From NCBI GenBank assembly GCA_049596955.1, contig JBMYMD010000021.1, forward strand, positions 1-23,671: DNA of 23,671 nt, read 5' to 3'. This DNA comes from UBA3478 sp049596955 (GTDB taxonomy: Bacteria > Bacteroidota > Bacteroidia > Flavobacteriales > Flavobacteriaceae). Within the stretch, counting starts at the first letter, position 1; the number at the start of each line of letters is the position of its first letter. Position numbers and translations under genes: made by a program. The notes beneath the pieces were generated by a model. It ran no database searches. It had not been told where the DNA came from and worked only from the letters and a program-made list of their open reading frames with translations. Below are positions 7,417 to 14,793 of this stretch, piece after piece.

Positions 7417-8856
7417 TTAGAGGTTGGCTAATTCCCAACCGTTTCTATAAGGTTTGGTTACGAATTGATTGGCTTCATCAAAATTGGTCACTTTCATGGC
7501 GTTACCATCCCAATACAATTTGCGTCTTCCGTAATAATCAAATCCTCTACCGTTTTCTCTTGCTCGTCTGAGTTGATGAGAACGAATTGCGAGATTACCC
7601 ATGAGTACGGTCTCGGTAAATGGTCCTGCGTAGTCAAACGATGAGGTGAGTGCCTTGTGCTCAGCCGAGTCAAAACCTGCTTTTACGGCTTCGGTCCAAG
7701 ACTGATTGTGCTTAAGGTCTAGATTTTCTTGGAAGCTGGTGTCGTAATGAATCATTTCTTCTCCCTCTCTAAACAATTTAGGATGGTTTCCGTAGGTGTC
7801 AACGGTAATGATTCCTTTGCTACCGAACATCATGACGCCACTTGAATCTGGACGGAAATTTTGTTCAACCAGTAAATCTGGAATTGCGGGTTGAATTCCT
7901 CCATCAGTCCATTCAAAAACAACCCCCTCTCTATTGAGCTCGTCCGCTGGAAAATCAATAGTTACGCGTGTTGAAATTGGGCAGCCTTCTGGGGTGTAAT
8001 CTGGAGTCCACATTTGTGAGTAAACATCAGCTACACTGGATTGAACTCCTGATGGATATCCTAGTCCTAAGGCTTTGTAGGGCGCGTCGAATAAGTGACA
8101 TCCCATATCTCCGAGTGCTCCTGTTCCGTATTCCCAAAATCCTCTCCAGTCAAAGGGGTGTAAACCAGGGGTGTACTTTCGGCTTTTAGCCGGACCAATC
8201 CATAAGTCCCATGCGATATCTTCTGGTCTTTGAGAAGCATCCTCTTTTTTAATGTTCACTCCTTGGGGCCAAACGGGTCTATTCGTCCATACATTAACTT
8301 TAGAGATGGTACCTACTTTATTGCTTTTTACCCATTCAATGACTTTATTCACTCCCTGGTTCGATCCACCTTGATTTCCCATTTGAGTTACTACTTTTTG
8401 AGCACGAGCAGTTTCGGTAAGTAATCTAGCTTCTGCAATAGTATGTGTTAACGGCTTTTGTACGTAAACGGCCTTTCCTCTCATCATTGCGTCATAGGCT
8501 ATAAGCGCATGCGTGTGATCAGGTGTTGAAATGGTCACCGCGTCTATGCCTTTTTCTTTCTCAAGCATTTCTCTATAATCGTAATAGAATTTCGCTTTTT
8601 TGTGAGCTTTAATTGAGTCACCTGCACGTTTAGGGTCTATGTCACATAGCGCTACGACTCTGTTTACTCCAGCGTTGTAGGCGTTGCGTAAATCTGAACT
8701 TCCTTTACCTCCTGAACCTACTGCTGCAATACCGAGTTGGTCACTTGGTGCTATAAATCCTGGGCCTCCCAGAACATTTCTCGGGACAATAAAAAAACCC
8801 GCACTAGCAGCGGCTGATTTTTTGATAAAACTTCGTCTTGAATTGAGTTTAGCCAT
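7417..8856 (-). CDS. Tat-exported Gfo/Idh/MocA-family oxidoreductase
   Basis: The 479-aa protein begins with a twin-arginine signal (SRRSFIKKS, R7-R8, then a hydrophobic segment 14-24), so it is exported folded, with its cofactor, to the periplasm. A Rossmann nucleotide-binding loop follows (GSGGKG, 47-52), then D72 in CDID, TPDHTH (111-116) and the family's E/Q-K-P catalytic motif as QKPL (133-136). G249-DMGCH (D250, H254) belongs to the second, substrate-binding domain. Such proteins are common in Bacteroidetes and Planctomycetes and are thought to oxidise or reduce sugars or inositols with NAD(P); substrates are mostly unknown. GH109 enzymes share fold and Tat signal, but I see no specific support for that activity. 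It ends at a strong terminator and is divergent from the acidic lipoprotein gene. Confidence 0.88.
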   Translation of the reverse strand: MAKLNSRRSFIKKSAAASAGFFIVPRNVLGGPGFIAPSDQLGIAAVGSGGKGSSDLRNAYNAGVNRVVALCDIDPKRAGDSIKAHKKAKFYYDYREMLEKEKGIDAVTISTPDHTHALIAYDAMMRGKAVYVQKPLTHTIAEARLLTETARAQKVVTQMGNQGGSNQGVNKVIEWVKSNKVGTISKVNVWTNRPVWPQGVNIKKEDASQRPEDIAWDLWIGPAKSRKYTPGLHPFDWRGFWEYGTGALGDMGCHLFDAPYKALGLGYPSGVQSSVADVYSQMWTPDYTPEGCPISTRVTIDFPADELNREGVVFEWTDGGIQPAIPDLLVEQNFRPDSSGVMMFGSKGIITVDTYGNHPKLFREGEEMIHYDTSFQENLDLKHNQSWTEAVKAGFDSAEHKALTSSFDYAGPFTETVLMGNLAIRSHQLRRARENGRGFDYYGRRKLYWDGNAMKVTNFDEANQFVTKPYRNGWELANL

Positions 8857-9033
8857 CTATTTTTCTTCTTGTTAGTTAGTCTTTTAAAAGTATAAAAACA
8901 TTTAATTTAAAGCTAATATGAAGAAATAAACTTCTGAAATTCATTGCCAGAAAAAATTTTTAAGAAAAAAATGAGTTTTTTGGTAGGGTATTTCAGGGTA
9001 AAGGTGTTTAATTATAATAAACTTAAAACTCAT
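8857..9033. promoter_or_regulatory. Divergent intergenic region (oxidoreductase / acidic lipoprotein)
   Basis: This 177-base AT-rich stretch separates the start codons of divergent genes and must hold promoters for both. It has a 10-base palindrome (CTTTTAAAAG, 8881-8890) and a near match to TAnnTTTG on the minus strand, but no exact Bacteroidetes promoter was found. An in-frame TTG at 8944 could extend the lipoprotein, but that would bury its lipoprotein signal, so the region is treated as non-coding. Confidence 0.4.
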
Positions 9034-10800
9034 ATGAAAAATTTTTCCAAGTCGATTTTTTTGATAAGCCTTGTGCTTGTAGCCTCATGCCAGGTAGACA
9101 ATCTAGAAGAATTAGAACTAGACCCTCAAGGCGATGAAAATCCCTTAAACCCAAGTTCAAAAACAGTAGCAGAGCTCAGAGGAGTTTTAACTGCTCAAGA
9201 TATTGATCAAGATGGAATCAATGATTATGCTGATGCTGATACCAATGGTGATGGATCTCTAGATAATGGAACAGATACTGATGGGGATGGTATAAATGAC
9301 GATGCCGACGCTGATGCGGATGGTGATGGCGTACTTGATGAAGGAGCTATTGACACTGACGGTGATGGCATTAAAAACACACATGATGATGACATCGATG
9401 GTGACGGTCTTCAAAACGATGAGGATGATGACATTGATGGCGATGGAATCGCCAATGAAATTGATAATGATATGGACGGTGACGGTTATTCAAATGAGGA
9501 AGACGAAGACGAAGATGGTGACGGATTTTTGAACAACGAAGAATCACAAAATACGAGTTTGAATGCACTAAACGATGCAGTAGCACAAGCAATTCAAGCG
9601 TATTTAGATGAAAACTATCCAAATTTAGATGTGCGCTACATTAAAATCTATCCAACTTTCATCAAAGTAAAACTTTCGAATCGTATAGAGCTTTATTTTG
9701 ATTATGATGGGCAAATTCTCTATGTAGACGATCACGGTCATAGAGGAAGTGGAGAAGAAATCACCTTCGATGACTTAGATCCAGAAGTTGCGCAACGCAT
9801 TCAAGATTATATCGCCAATAATCACCCCGATGATATGGTAGATAAACTTGAGCGCTATGGCGAACTTGCCATCAAAGTAAAACTTGAGTCAGAATTACGT
9901 TTATTTTTTGATGGCGAAGGAAACTTTCTGGGAGCTTATGATGGAGATTTTGATTATAGAGAAGACAACAGAAGAGTTGTGGTGGTCGAATTAGAAGAGC
10001 TCGACGAGGCTGTGGCAGCCAATATCACAGCCTTCCTGAATGAGAATCACCCAGAGTCTGAGATTAAAAGAATTTTAAAACTGAATGATTATTTGCGGGT
10101 AAAACTAAATCCTCGTAAGATTTTATACTTTGATTTAGAAGGTAATTTCATTCGCTACGGAGGTTCGTATCGCAACGGCCATGAAGAGATTTCTTTTGAT
10201 GATTTAGATGAAGGAGTCAGAAAGCGAATCACCGATTACTTGATTGAAAACTATCCAGATAATTATATCACTGATGTTGAAATCAAATTCAATTTTATTA
10301 TCGGAATTAAATTAGATAATGATGATGTATTATTTTTTGATCGCAGAGGAAATTTAATTCAAGAGTACGATGGATGGGATTTTGATGACGATCGCTACAA
10401 TGGTGATGATGAAGAAGACGATGATGACTATTACTATGGAGACGATGAAACCATGGCCGAGTTCGCAGCATTTTTAAGCTCGACAAACTGGAGCGTCTCC
10501 AGCTATATCGATGACGGTACAGATGATACGTCTGATTTTGAAAATTATGTATTGAGCTTTGGTGAAGAAGGTGTTTTGACGGCTGTGATTAATGATACAA
10601 CTACAGAAGGAACATGGTCTGTAAGCATGTCTTCATCTGCTGAGTTAGAATTGATCATTGATTTAGGTGAAGCCGAGCCTCTTGATGAATTGACTGATTC
10701 ATGGGATGTTACTGGATTAACAGAAAACACAGTTGAACTCGAAGATGTAAGTGGAGGAGACGGTTCAGTAGATACTTTAGTGATACAACGAATAGAATAA
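9034..10800 (+). CDS. Acidic lipoprotein: Asp-rich Ca-type repeats, four PepSY-like repeats, lipocalin-like C-terminus
   Basis: The ATG at 9034 is chosen because it starts a clean lipoprotein signal (MKNFSKS, hydrophobic core, lipobox VASC, C19), giving 588 aa. Residues 56-170 are thrombospondin type 3-like repeats (units such as DTDGDGIND and DIDGDGLQNDED), expected to bind many calcium ions. Four related units follow at about 176-233, 246-303, 321-377 and 389-446; each has the pattern LDxxVxxxIxxYLxxNyP, then IKVKL, then LYFDxxGN, resembling Bacteroidetes PepSY-like (BLIP-like) domains. After an acidic linker (448-473), the C-terminus (474-588) resembles a small lipocalin-like beta-barrel domain (NWSVSSYIDDG, GEEGVLTAV, EGTWSV). 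No enzyme motif is visible; it looks like a surface or periplasmic binding protein. It lies 113 bases upstream of an ECF sigma gene on the same strand, suggesting a link to that signalling cassette. Function is unknown. Confidence 0.85.
   Translation: MKNFSKSIFLISLVLVASCQVDNLEELELDPQGDENPLNPSSKTVAELRGVLTAQDIDQDGINDYADADTNGDGSLDNGTDTDGDGINDDADADADGDGVLDEGAIDTDGDGIKNTHDDDIDGDGLQNDEDDDIDGDGIANEIDNDMDGDGYSNEEDEDEDGDGFLNNEESQNTSLNALNDAVAQAIQAYLDENYPNLDVRYIKIYPTFIKVKLSNRIELYFDYDGQILYVDDHGHRGSGEEITFDDLDPEVAQRIQDYIANNHPDDMVDKLERYGELAIKVKLESELRLFFDGEGNFLGAYDGDFDYREDNRRVVVVELEELDEAVAANITAFLNENHPESEIKRILKLNDYLRVKLNPRKILYFDLEGNFIRYGGSYRNGHEEISFDDLDEGVRKRITDYLIENYPDNYITDVEIKFNFIIGIKLDNDDVLFFDRRGNLIQEYDGWDFDDDRYNGDDEEDDDDYYYGDDETMAEFAAFLSSTNWSVSSYIDDGTDDTSDFENYVLSFGEEGVLTAVINDTTTEGTWSVSMSSSAELELIIDLGEAEPLDELTDSWDVTGLTENTVELEDVSGGDGSVDTLVIQRIE
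9199..9543 (+). repeat. Asp-rich thrombospondin type 3-like coding repeats
   Basis: Degenerate repeats of GATGGTGATGG-like DNA encode roughly eight D-x-D-G-D-G units (residues 56-170 of the lipoprotein). Spacing varies and the repeats are imperfect, so they are protein-level calcium-binding repeats and not a recent DNA tandem array. Confidence 0.8.
9559..10371 (+). repeat. Four PepSY-like repeats within the lipoprotein
   Basis: Four units at about 9559-9732, 9769-9942, 9994-10164 and 10198-10371 encode aligned segments of about 58 aa. Conserved positions include LD..V...I..YL..N.P near the start, a K-V/I-K-L strand and a closing (Y/F)FD..G(N/Q). Divergence at DNA level is high, so the duplications are old. 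Confidence 0.75.
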
Positions 10801-10829
10801 TAATAGATTGACATTTTAGTTTTAGGTTC

Positions 10830-10848
10830 TCAGACTTATATGGTCTGA
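10830..10848. other. Small hairpin downstream of the lipoprotein gene
   Basis: TCAGAC (10830-10835) pairs with GTCTGA (10843-10848) around a 7-base loop, 29 bases past the lipoprotein stop. It is not followed by a T-run, so it is a poor intrinsic terminator; its role is unclear. Confidence 0.4.
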
Positions 10849-10849
10849 A

Positions 10850-10897
10850 TTGAAAAAGTTGTGGGAAGGGCCTTTGGGTACTTCCCATAAATTTCAA
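10850..10897. promoter_or_regulatory. Long inverted repeat in the ECF sigma leader
   Basis: TTGTGGGAAG (10859-10868) pairs with CTTCCCATAA (10881-10890) with a single G-T wobble around a 12-base loop. Flanking TTGAAA (10850-10855) and TTTCAA (10892-10897) can extend the stem past a 3-against-1 base internal loop. The ECF sigma start codon is only 16 bases further on. It could be a terminator for the lipoprotein gene (no T-run on the plus strand), an attenuator or leader structure, or a protein-binding palindrome. Confidence 0.55.
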
Positions 10898-10913
10898 AAA
10901 GTGAATGTGATAT

Positions 10914-11423
10914 ATGGGATTATGTAATAAAACATATTTTGAGGGGATTTACAGAGACTACTCTGATGAGCTGTATCGCTTTTTGGTATATAAGTTTGGA
11001 AACCCTTCTATGGCTGAGGATGTCACCCAGAATGTCTTTTTGAATCTGTGGAAGAACTGTGCTAAATACTCTGATGTAAACATAAAATCACTTTTATACA
11101 CTATGGGTAGAAACGACAGTTTAAATGTACTTCGCAAAGAGGAGAATAAACGAAAGTTTGTCGCCCAGGTTGACGGTTCAAAACAGGTGTATTCCCCAGA
11201 GTTTGAAATGGAAACCAAAGAATTTCAAGTCCGAATCAATGAGGTGCTCGGCCTTATGAAACCTTTGGAACGACAAGCTTTTTTGCTAAGTCGTATCGAG
11301 AAAAAAACTTATAAAGAAATTGCTGAAATTATGGAGGTTTCAGTTAAAACTATTGAAAAAAGAATTCACAACGCACTGGTTTTGATACGCAGTGAAATCG
11401 TTGAAGCAAAAAAATACGTATGA
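10914..11423 (+). CDS. ECF-type RNA polymerase sigma factor
   Basis: The 169-aa protein has the two ECF domains. Sigma region 2 spans about 13-78 (YSDELYRFLVYKFGN, then AEDVTQNVFLNLWKN at 34-48). Region 4 spans about 108-162, with the helix-turn-helix TYKEIAEIMEVSVKTIEKRI (132-151). It would direct RNA polymerase to a small regulon, probably including this locus, when released by the FecR-type protein encoded next. The stop overlaps the fecR start by 4 bases (ATGA), implying coupled translation. This is the Bacteroidetes arrangement of FecI-FecR-FecA surface signalling. The target promoters cannot be told from the sequence. Confidence 0.93.
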   Translation: MGLCNKTYFEGIYRDYSDELYRFLVYKFGNPSMAEDVTQNVFLNLWKNCAKYSDVNIKSLLYTMGRNDSLNVLRKEENKRKFVAQVDGSKQVYSPEFEMETKEFQVRINEVLGLMKPLERQAFLLSRIEKKTYKEIAEIMEVSVKTIEKRIHNALVLIRSEIVEAKKYV

Positions 11424-12307
11424 AAAAGGGAGAATACGTTTTAGCCAAATGGCTTTCAGGGGAAGTGTCCGATCAACAACTCAAAGATCAGGTGGGTGAT
11501 GATCATGTTGAATCCTATCGAGTGATTCTAAATGAATTAGAATCACTCGCTGCCCCTGAGCGTGACCAAAAACGAAAAGATGAATTCTTTAAGCTTCTAG
11601 ATCAACCTAAAAAAGCTGTTAGAAAGTCGAAAATTATGGTTTTAAGGCCTTTGGCTATAGCCGCTTCTTTGTTGCTTTTGTTGGGCCTTTTTGACGGATT
11701 ACAAAAAACGACACACACCTCTACAAATAGTCTACAAATGGTAGTACTCCCCGATGATTCAAGGATAACTTTAGAACCTAATTCTAGTTTTTCCTATAAC
11801 AAAGTGCTTTATGCATTTAGAAGAACGCTTGACTTAAAGGGGAATGCGTTTTTTGAGATTGAAAAAGGATCTGATTTTCGTGTGCAATCTAATCTTGGTT
11901 CGGTAGAAGTGCTCGGAACCTCATTTAGGGTATTTGAACGAAAAGGTATCTTTAACGTTCAATGTTTTAGTGGAACTGTTCGGGTAAATACAAATGAGAC
12001 TCGAGGGATAATTAAAAAAGGAGAGCAGTTTGGTAATCAGGTAAAAAAAGTTCAGATTCACCAATTAAAAGATCACATAGCTGCCATCGAGCATTTTGAC
12101 AACGTGCCTTTAAAAACAGTATTAGCTGAGTTAAGCGCTATATTTTCTATAGACATTCAATTTGACGATACAAACCCTTTATTTGAGGAAGGATTTAGCG
12201 GTACTATTAATTCTAATGACCTTGACTTATCTTTGAATATCGTTATGCGTCCATTTGAGTTGAATTATGAGAAAACCCAACAAAGCATCATTGTTTTGCC
12301 GAATTAA
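11420..12307 (+). CDS. FecR-family anti-sigma factor with C-terminal STN-like (DUF4974) domain
   Basis: This 295-aa protein has a cytoplasmic N-terminus (1-72) expected to hold the sigma factor, one membrane segment (about 73-90), a periplasmic FecR domain (about 103-192: VVLPDDSRITLEPNSSFSY, GNAFFEIEKG, VEVLGTSFRV, CFSGTVRV) and a C-terminal domain (about 222-293) of the DUF4974 type found on Bacteroidetes FecR proteins. In this system the receptor's periplasmic STN domain signals to FecR, leading to sigma release. Overlap with the sigma gene is 4 bases and with the receptor gene 41 bases, so the three are surely co-transcribed. The C-terminal domain shares a VPLKxxLxELSxxF-type pattern with the STN domain of the receptor encoded next. 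Confidence 0.92.
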   Translation: MKKGEYVLAKWLSGEVSDQQLKDQVGDDHVESYRVILNELESLAAPERDQKRKDEFFKLLDQPKKAVRKSKIMVLRPLAIAASLLLLLGLFDGLQKTTHTSTNSLQMVVLPDDSRITLEPNSSFSYNKVLYAFRRTLDLKGNAFFEIEKGSDFRVQSNLGSVEVLGTSFRVFERKGIFNVQCFSGTVRVNTNETRGIIKKGEQFGNQVKKVQIHQLKDHIAAIEHFDNVPLKTVLAELSAIFSIDIQFDDTNPLFEEGFSGTINSNDLDLSLNIVMRPFELNYEKTQQSIIVLPN

Positions 12308-14792
12308 ATGGGTTTTTTATGTTTTCTTTTTACTGGGAATATCATCTAGCATACTTGCTCAATCTGATCGTGTTCCTTTAAAAGAAATTCTCAACGAAAT
12401 CTCTTTGCAATTCGATGTATCTCTGTCATATCGAGCTCAAATTGTAGAGGATATATTTGTTCTGAATCCGACTAAGTTTAGTGATATTAAAGCCGCCCAA
12501 GACTGGCTTAATCGAAATACTGAATTAGGATTTTATCATTTAGATTCACGGTATTATTACATTACAGCCAAACGAAATGTTTGGAGCCTATGTGGCCGAA
12601 TCGTAGACGACTTCACCTACGCGCCCTTAGCAAACGTAAGATTGAATTACAATCAAAAAAGTACTTTTACCGATGAGGACGGATTTTTTCAAATGGATGT
12701 TTTTACAAGCACACCACTAATTACATTTAGTCATCCAGAATACCCGGCAATGAGTCTAGGTTTTAACCGTTCTTTAAATTGTGAAACCTTGTATTTCTCT
12801 AGGGAAGTTATTGCTTTAAACGAGGTAAAGCTCACCTATCAACTAAAGGGAATTCAAAAATCATCCCAGCGTTATTTTACCTTCAACCGCAATGACGAAA
12901 TCATTACACCTGGTTCTATACAGAATGATGTGTTTAAAATGGCGGAAACCATTCCAGGGGTAACAAACGCTGATGATGCTACAGGTAATTTATACATCCA
13001 AGGAAATGCGCCTGACCACAATGCTATTTATTGGAATGGAATTCGAATGTTCAAAAGATCTCATGTTTTTGGTGGAATTTCAGTTGTCAATCCGTTTTCA
13101 ATAGACCAAGTAAAATTGATAAAAAACGGCTTATCGCCAAGATGGGGTGATCACATAGGAGGTCAATTACAAATGGTTACTCAAGTTCCTAAAGAAGACG
13201 CCTCAGCGCGTGTAGGTGTGAATTTATTGGATTTTGAATTTGGAACACGACTTTCTATTTCTGACAAATGGTTTGCACGTTTGAGTTTTAGGCATAGTAA
13301 CCCTTTCAGCAGTGCACAATTTGCAGCACCTTATATAGATAAGATTAAGCAAGGTAGCAGTGTAACTGAGCAAAACAACAGCTTTGATTTTTTGAATTAC
13401 AGTGATTATCAGGTCTCTTTAGAGCATCAAATCAATCTTAAGCATAAATTGAGTTTCCATCATTTCAATGCCATTGACGAATTACAATACAGTTTTGATC
13501 AGGTCAACTCTGAAGTTCAAGAACAATTTGAATCTTCAAATTACGGATGGTCGCTACAGTGGAAATCTGAAAACAAAAAGTACAGCACTTTTACCTCTCT
13601 TTCACAGAGTATCTTTTCTTCTCGGTTTAATCAAATTGAAAACAATACGATAACTTCAGCGCAGGAGGAATTCGTTAACCAAAGAGGAAACAGCTTAAAT
13701 TACACCTCATTTGAAACATCTTTGGAGTATCCGATAAAAGAAAGTCTCATTTTTCATACGGGATTAGACTATAATCGAAAACAAATTTTCGAGAAAGAGT
13801 CTCAATCTTTCAGGGAAGAAAAAACGGATCGTCAAGAGCAATACGATACGCAGATGCTCGCCCTGTTTGTTGATGCTTCTTATTTGTTAACACCGGAGAT
13901 ACAGCTAGAAACTGGTCTTCGTTTACAGAAATACAATACACAAGAGACCTTGCTTTTGGAGCCTAGAATACGATTTCAATATCGATTGGGTAATCGACTT
14001 ACTTTTCACAGCATATATGAACAAAAAAGTCAAAATGCCTTTCAGATACAAGAGGCTATTTCTCAATCATTGGAGAATCAAAATCAAATTTGGGTAGGTG
14101 CTAATGGTACAAATTATCCCATTTTGCGTTCTGAGAAATGGGCCTTAAATGCAAATTATAATTTTGAAAGTACACTTGTTGATTTGGAGTTTTTTACCTC
14201 TAAAAATTCAGGATTGAACGCCTCTTTATTTGGATTTTTAAATACGGATTTAGAAACCTTTACTGATGGAAAATTTCGTGCAAATGGAATCAATACCCTA
14301 TTGAGACAGCGTTTTACATCTGGAACAGCTTGGATCAGCTACACCTATCTCGATGCAGAGCAGTCATTGGCTTCTAATCAATGGTTTCCTGCAAATTTTA
14401 GTATTCGCAACCAAGTGAGTTTAGGAGGACAATACGAGTTCAACACTTACACCTTGGGATTAAATGCGGTGTTTAGAAATGGTATTCCGTATTCTGCGCC
14501 TTCTGGAGTTGATGTAAATCCGAATAATCCAAGCGATTACACCTTTACCTATGACGAAGGTTTCAATCAAAGAACACTCAAAAACTACAAGCGCTTAGAT
14601 TTTTTTATGAATAAAAAACTGCCTTTTGAATCCCTTGATGCTAACCTGCGATTCTCTGTTCAAAACTTGTTTTCAACCGAGAATATCATCGCCAGAAAAT
14701 ACACCTTTGATCCCATCAATCAGGCACTTGATATTGCCGATCGATTCTCGGCAGCACCTGTGATTAATGTAGGATTCTTTTTGGCGTTTTAA
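12267..14792 (+). CDS. TonB-dependent outer-membrane receptor with signalling STN domain
   Basis: The 841-aa protein has a long signal peptide (about 1-32, ending SSSILAQ); starting at 12267 is needed to include the basic n-region and core, and this makes a 41-base overlap with fecR. Next come an STN (secretin/TonB N-terminal) domain (36-101, VPLKEILNEISLQFDVSLSY), a carboxypeptidase-regulatory-like domain (107-180), a plug (about 212-306, with NLYIQGNAPDHNAIYWNG and GDHIGGQLQMVTQ) and a beta-barrel to the C-terminus, ending in Phe (FFLAF). The STN domain marks it as a FecA-like transducer as well as importer, energised by TonB. No SusD partner is adjacent, arguing against an ordinary SusCD glycan importer. 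The ligand is unknown; the acidic lipoprotein upstream or its cargo is a candidate by position only. Confidence 0.93.
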   Translation: MRKPNKASLFCRIKWVFYVFFLLGISSSILAQSDRVPLKEILNEISLQFDVSLSYRAQIVEDIFVLNPTKFSDIKAAQDWLNRNTELGFYHLDSRYYYITAKRNVWSLCGRIVDDFTYAPLANVRLNYNQKSTFTDEDGFFQMDVFTSTPLITFSHPEYPAMSLGFNRSLNCETLYFSREVIALNEVKLTYQLKGIQKSSQRYFTFNRNDEIITPGSIQNDVFKMAETIPGVTNADDATGNLYIQGNAPDHNAIYWNGIRMFKRSHVFGGISVVNPFSIDQVKLIKNGLSPRWGDHIGGQLQMVTQVPKEDASARVGVNLLDFEFGTRLSISDKWFARLSFRHSNPFSSAQFAAPYIDKIKQGSSVTEQNNSFDFLNYSDYQVSLEHQINLKHKLSFHHFNAIDELQYSFDQVNSEVQEQFESSNYGWSLQWKSENKKYSTFTSLSQSIFSSRFNQIENNTITSAQEEFVNQRGNSLNYTSFETSLEYPIKESLIFHTGLDYNRKQIFEKESQSFREEKTDRQEQYDTQMLALFVDASYLLTPEIQLETGLRLQKYNTQETLLLEPRIRFQYRLGNRLTFHSIYEQKSQNAFQIQEAISQSLENQNQIWVGANGTNYPILRSEKWALNANYNFESTLVDLEFFTSKNSGLNASLFGFLNTDLETFTDGKFRANGINTLLRQRFTSGTAWISYTYLDAEQSLASNQWFPANFSIRNQVSLGGQYEFNTYTLGLNAVFRNGIPYSAPSGVDVNPNNPSDYTFTYDEGFNQRTLKNYKRLDFFMNKKLPFESLDANLRFSVQNLFSTENIIARKYTFDPINQALDIADRFSAAPVINVGFFLAF

Positions 14793-14793
14793 A

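Noticed and set aside
7417..8856. GH109 alpha-N-acetylgalactosaminidase
   Set aside because: Fold and Tat signal are shared, but the QKPL motif and overall pattern fit the widespread Gfo/Idh/MocA oxidoreductases, and no GH109-specific feature was recognised.
8944..9033. Longer lipoprotein start at the TTG codon
   Set aside because: It would add 30 residues in front of a good lipoprotein signal peptide, moving the lipobox to residue 49; the ATG at 9034 fits far better.
9199..9543. Possible CRISPR or satellite array
   Set aside because: Repeats are degenerate, in frame, and encode a coherent Asp-rich protein segment; there are no unique spacers.
9296..9622. Open frames of 78 codons (plus, Met/Thr-rich) and 83 codons (minus, His-rich) in the Asp-rich region
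   Set aside because: They arise from the GAT/GGT repeat DNA read in other frames; composition is repetitive and without any domain.
12267..12307. Frameshift between fecR and the receptor gene
   Set aside because: Both proteins have complete ends: FecR finishes at the normal end of its DUF4974-type domain and the receptor starts with a full signal peptide, so this is an overlap.
435..14792. A classical SusC/SusD polysaccharide utilisation locus
   Set aside because: No SusD is present, and the TonB receptor belongs to an STN/FecR signalling set 6 kb away, separated by opposite-strand genes.
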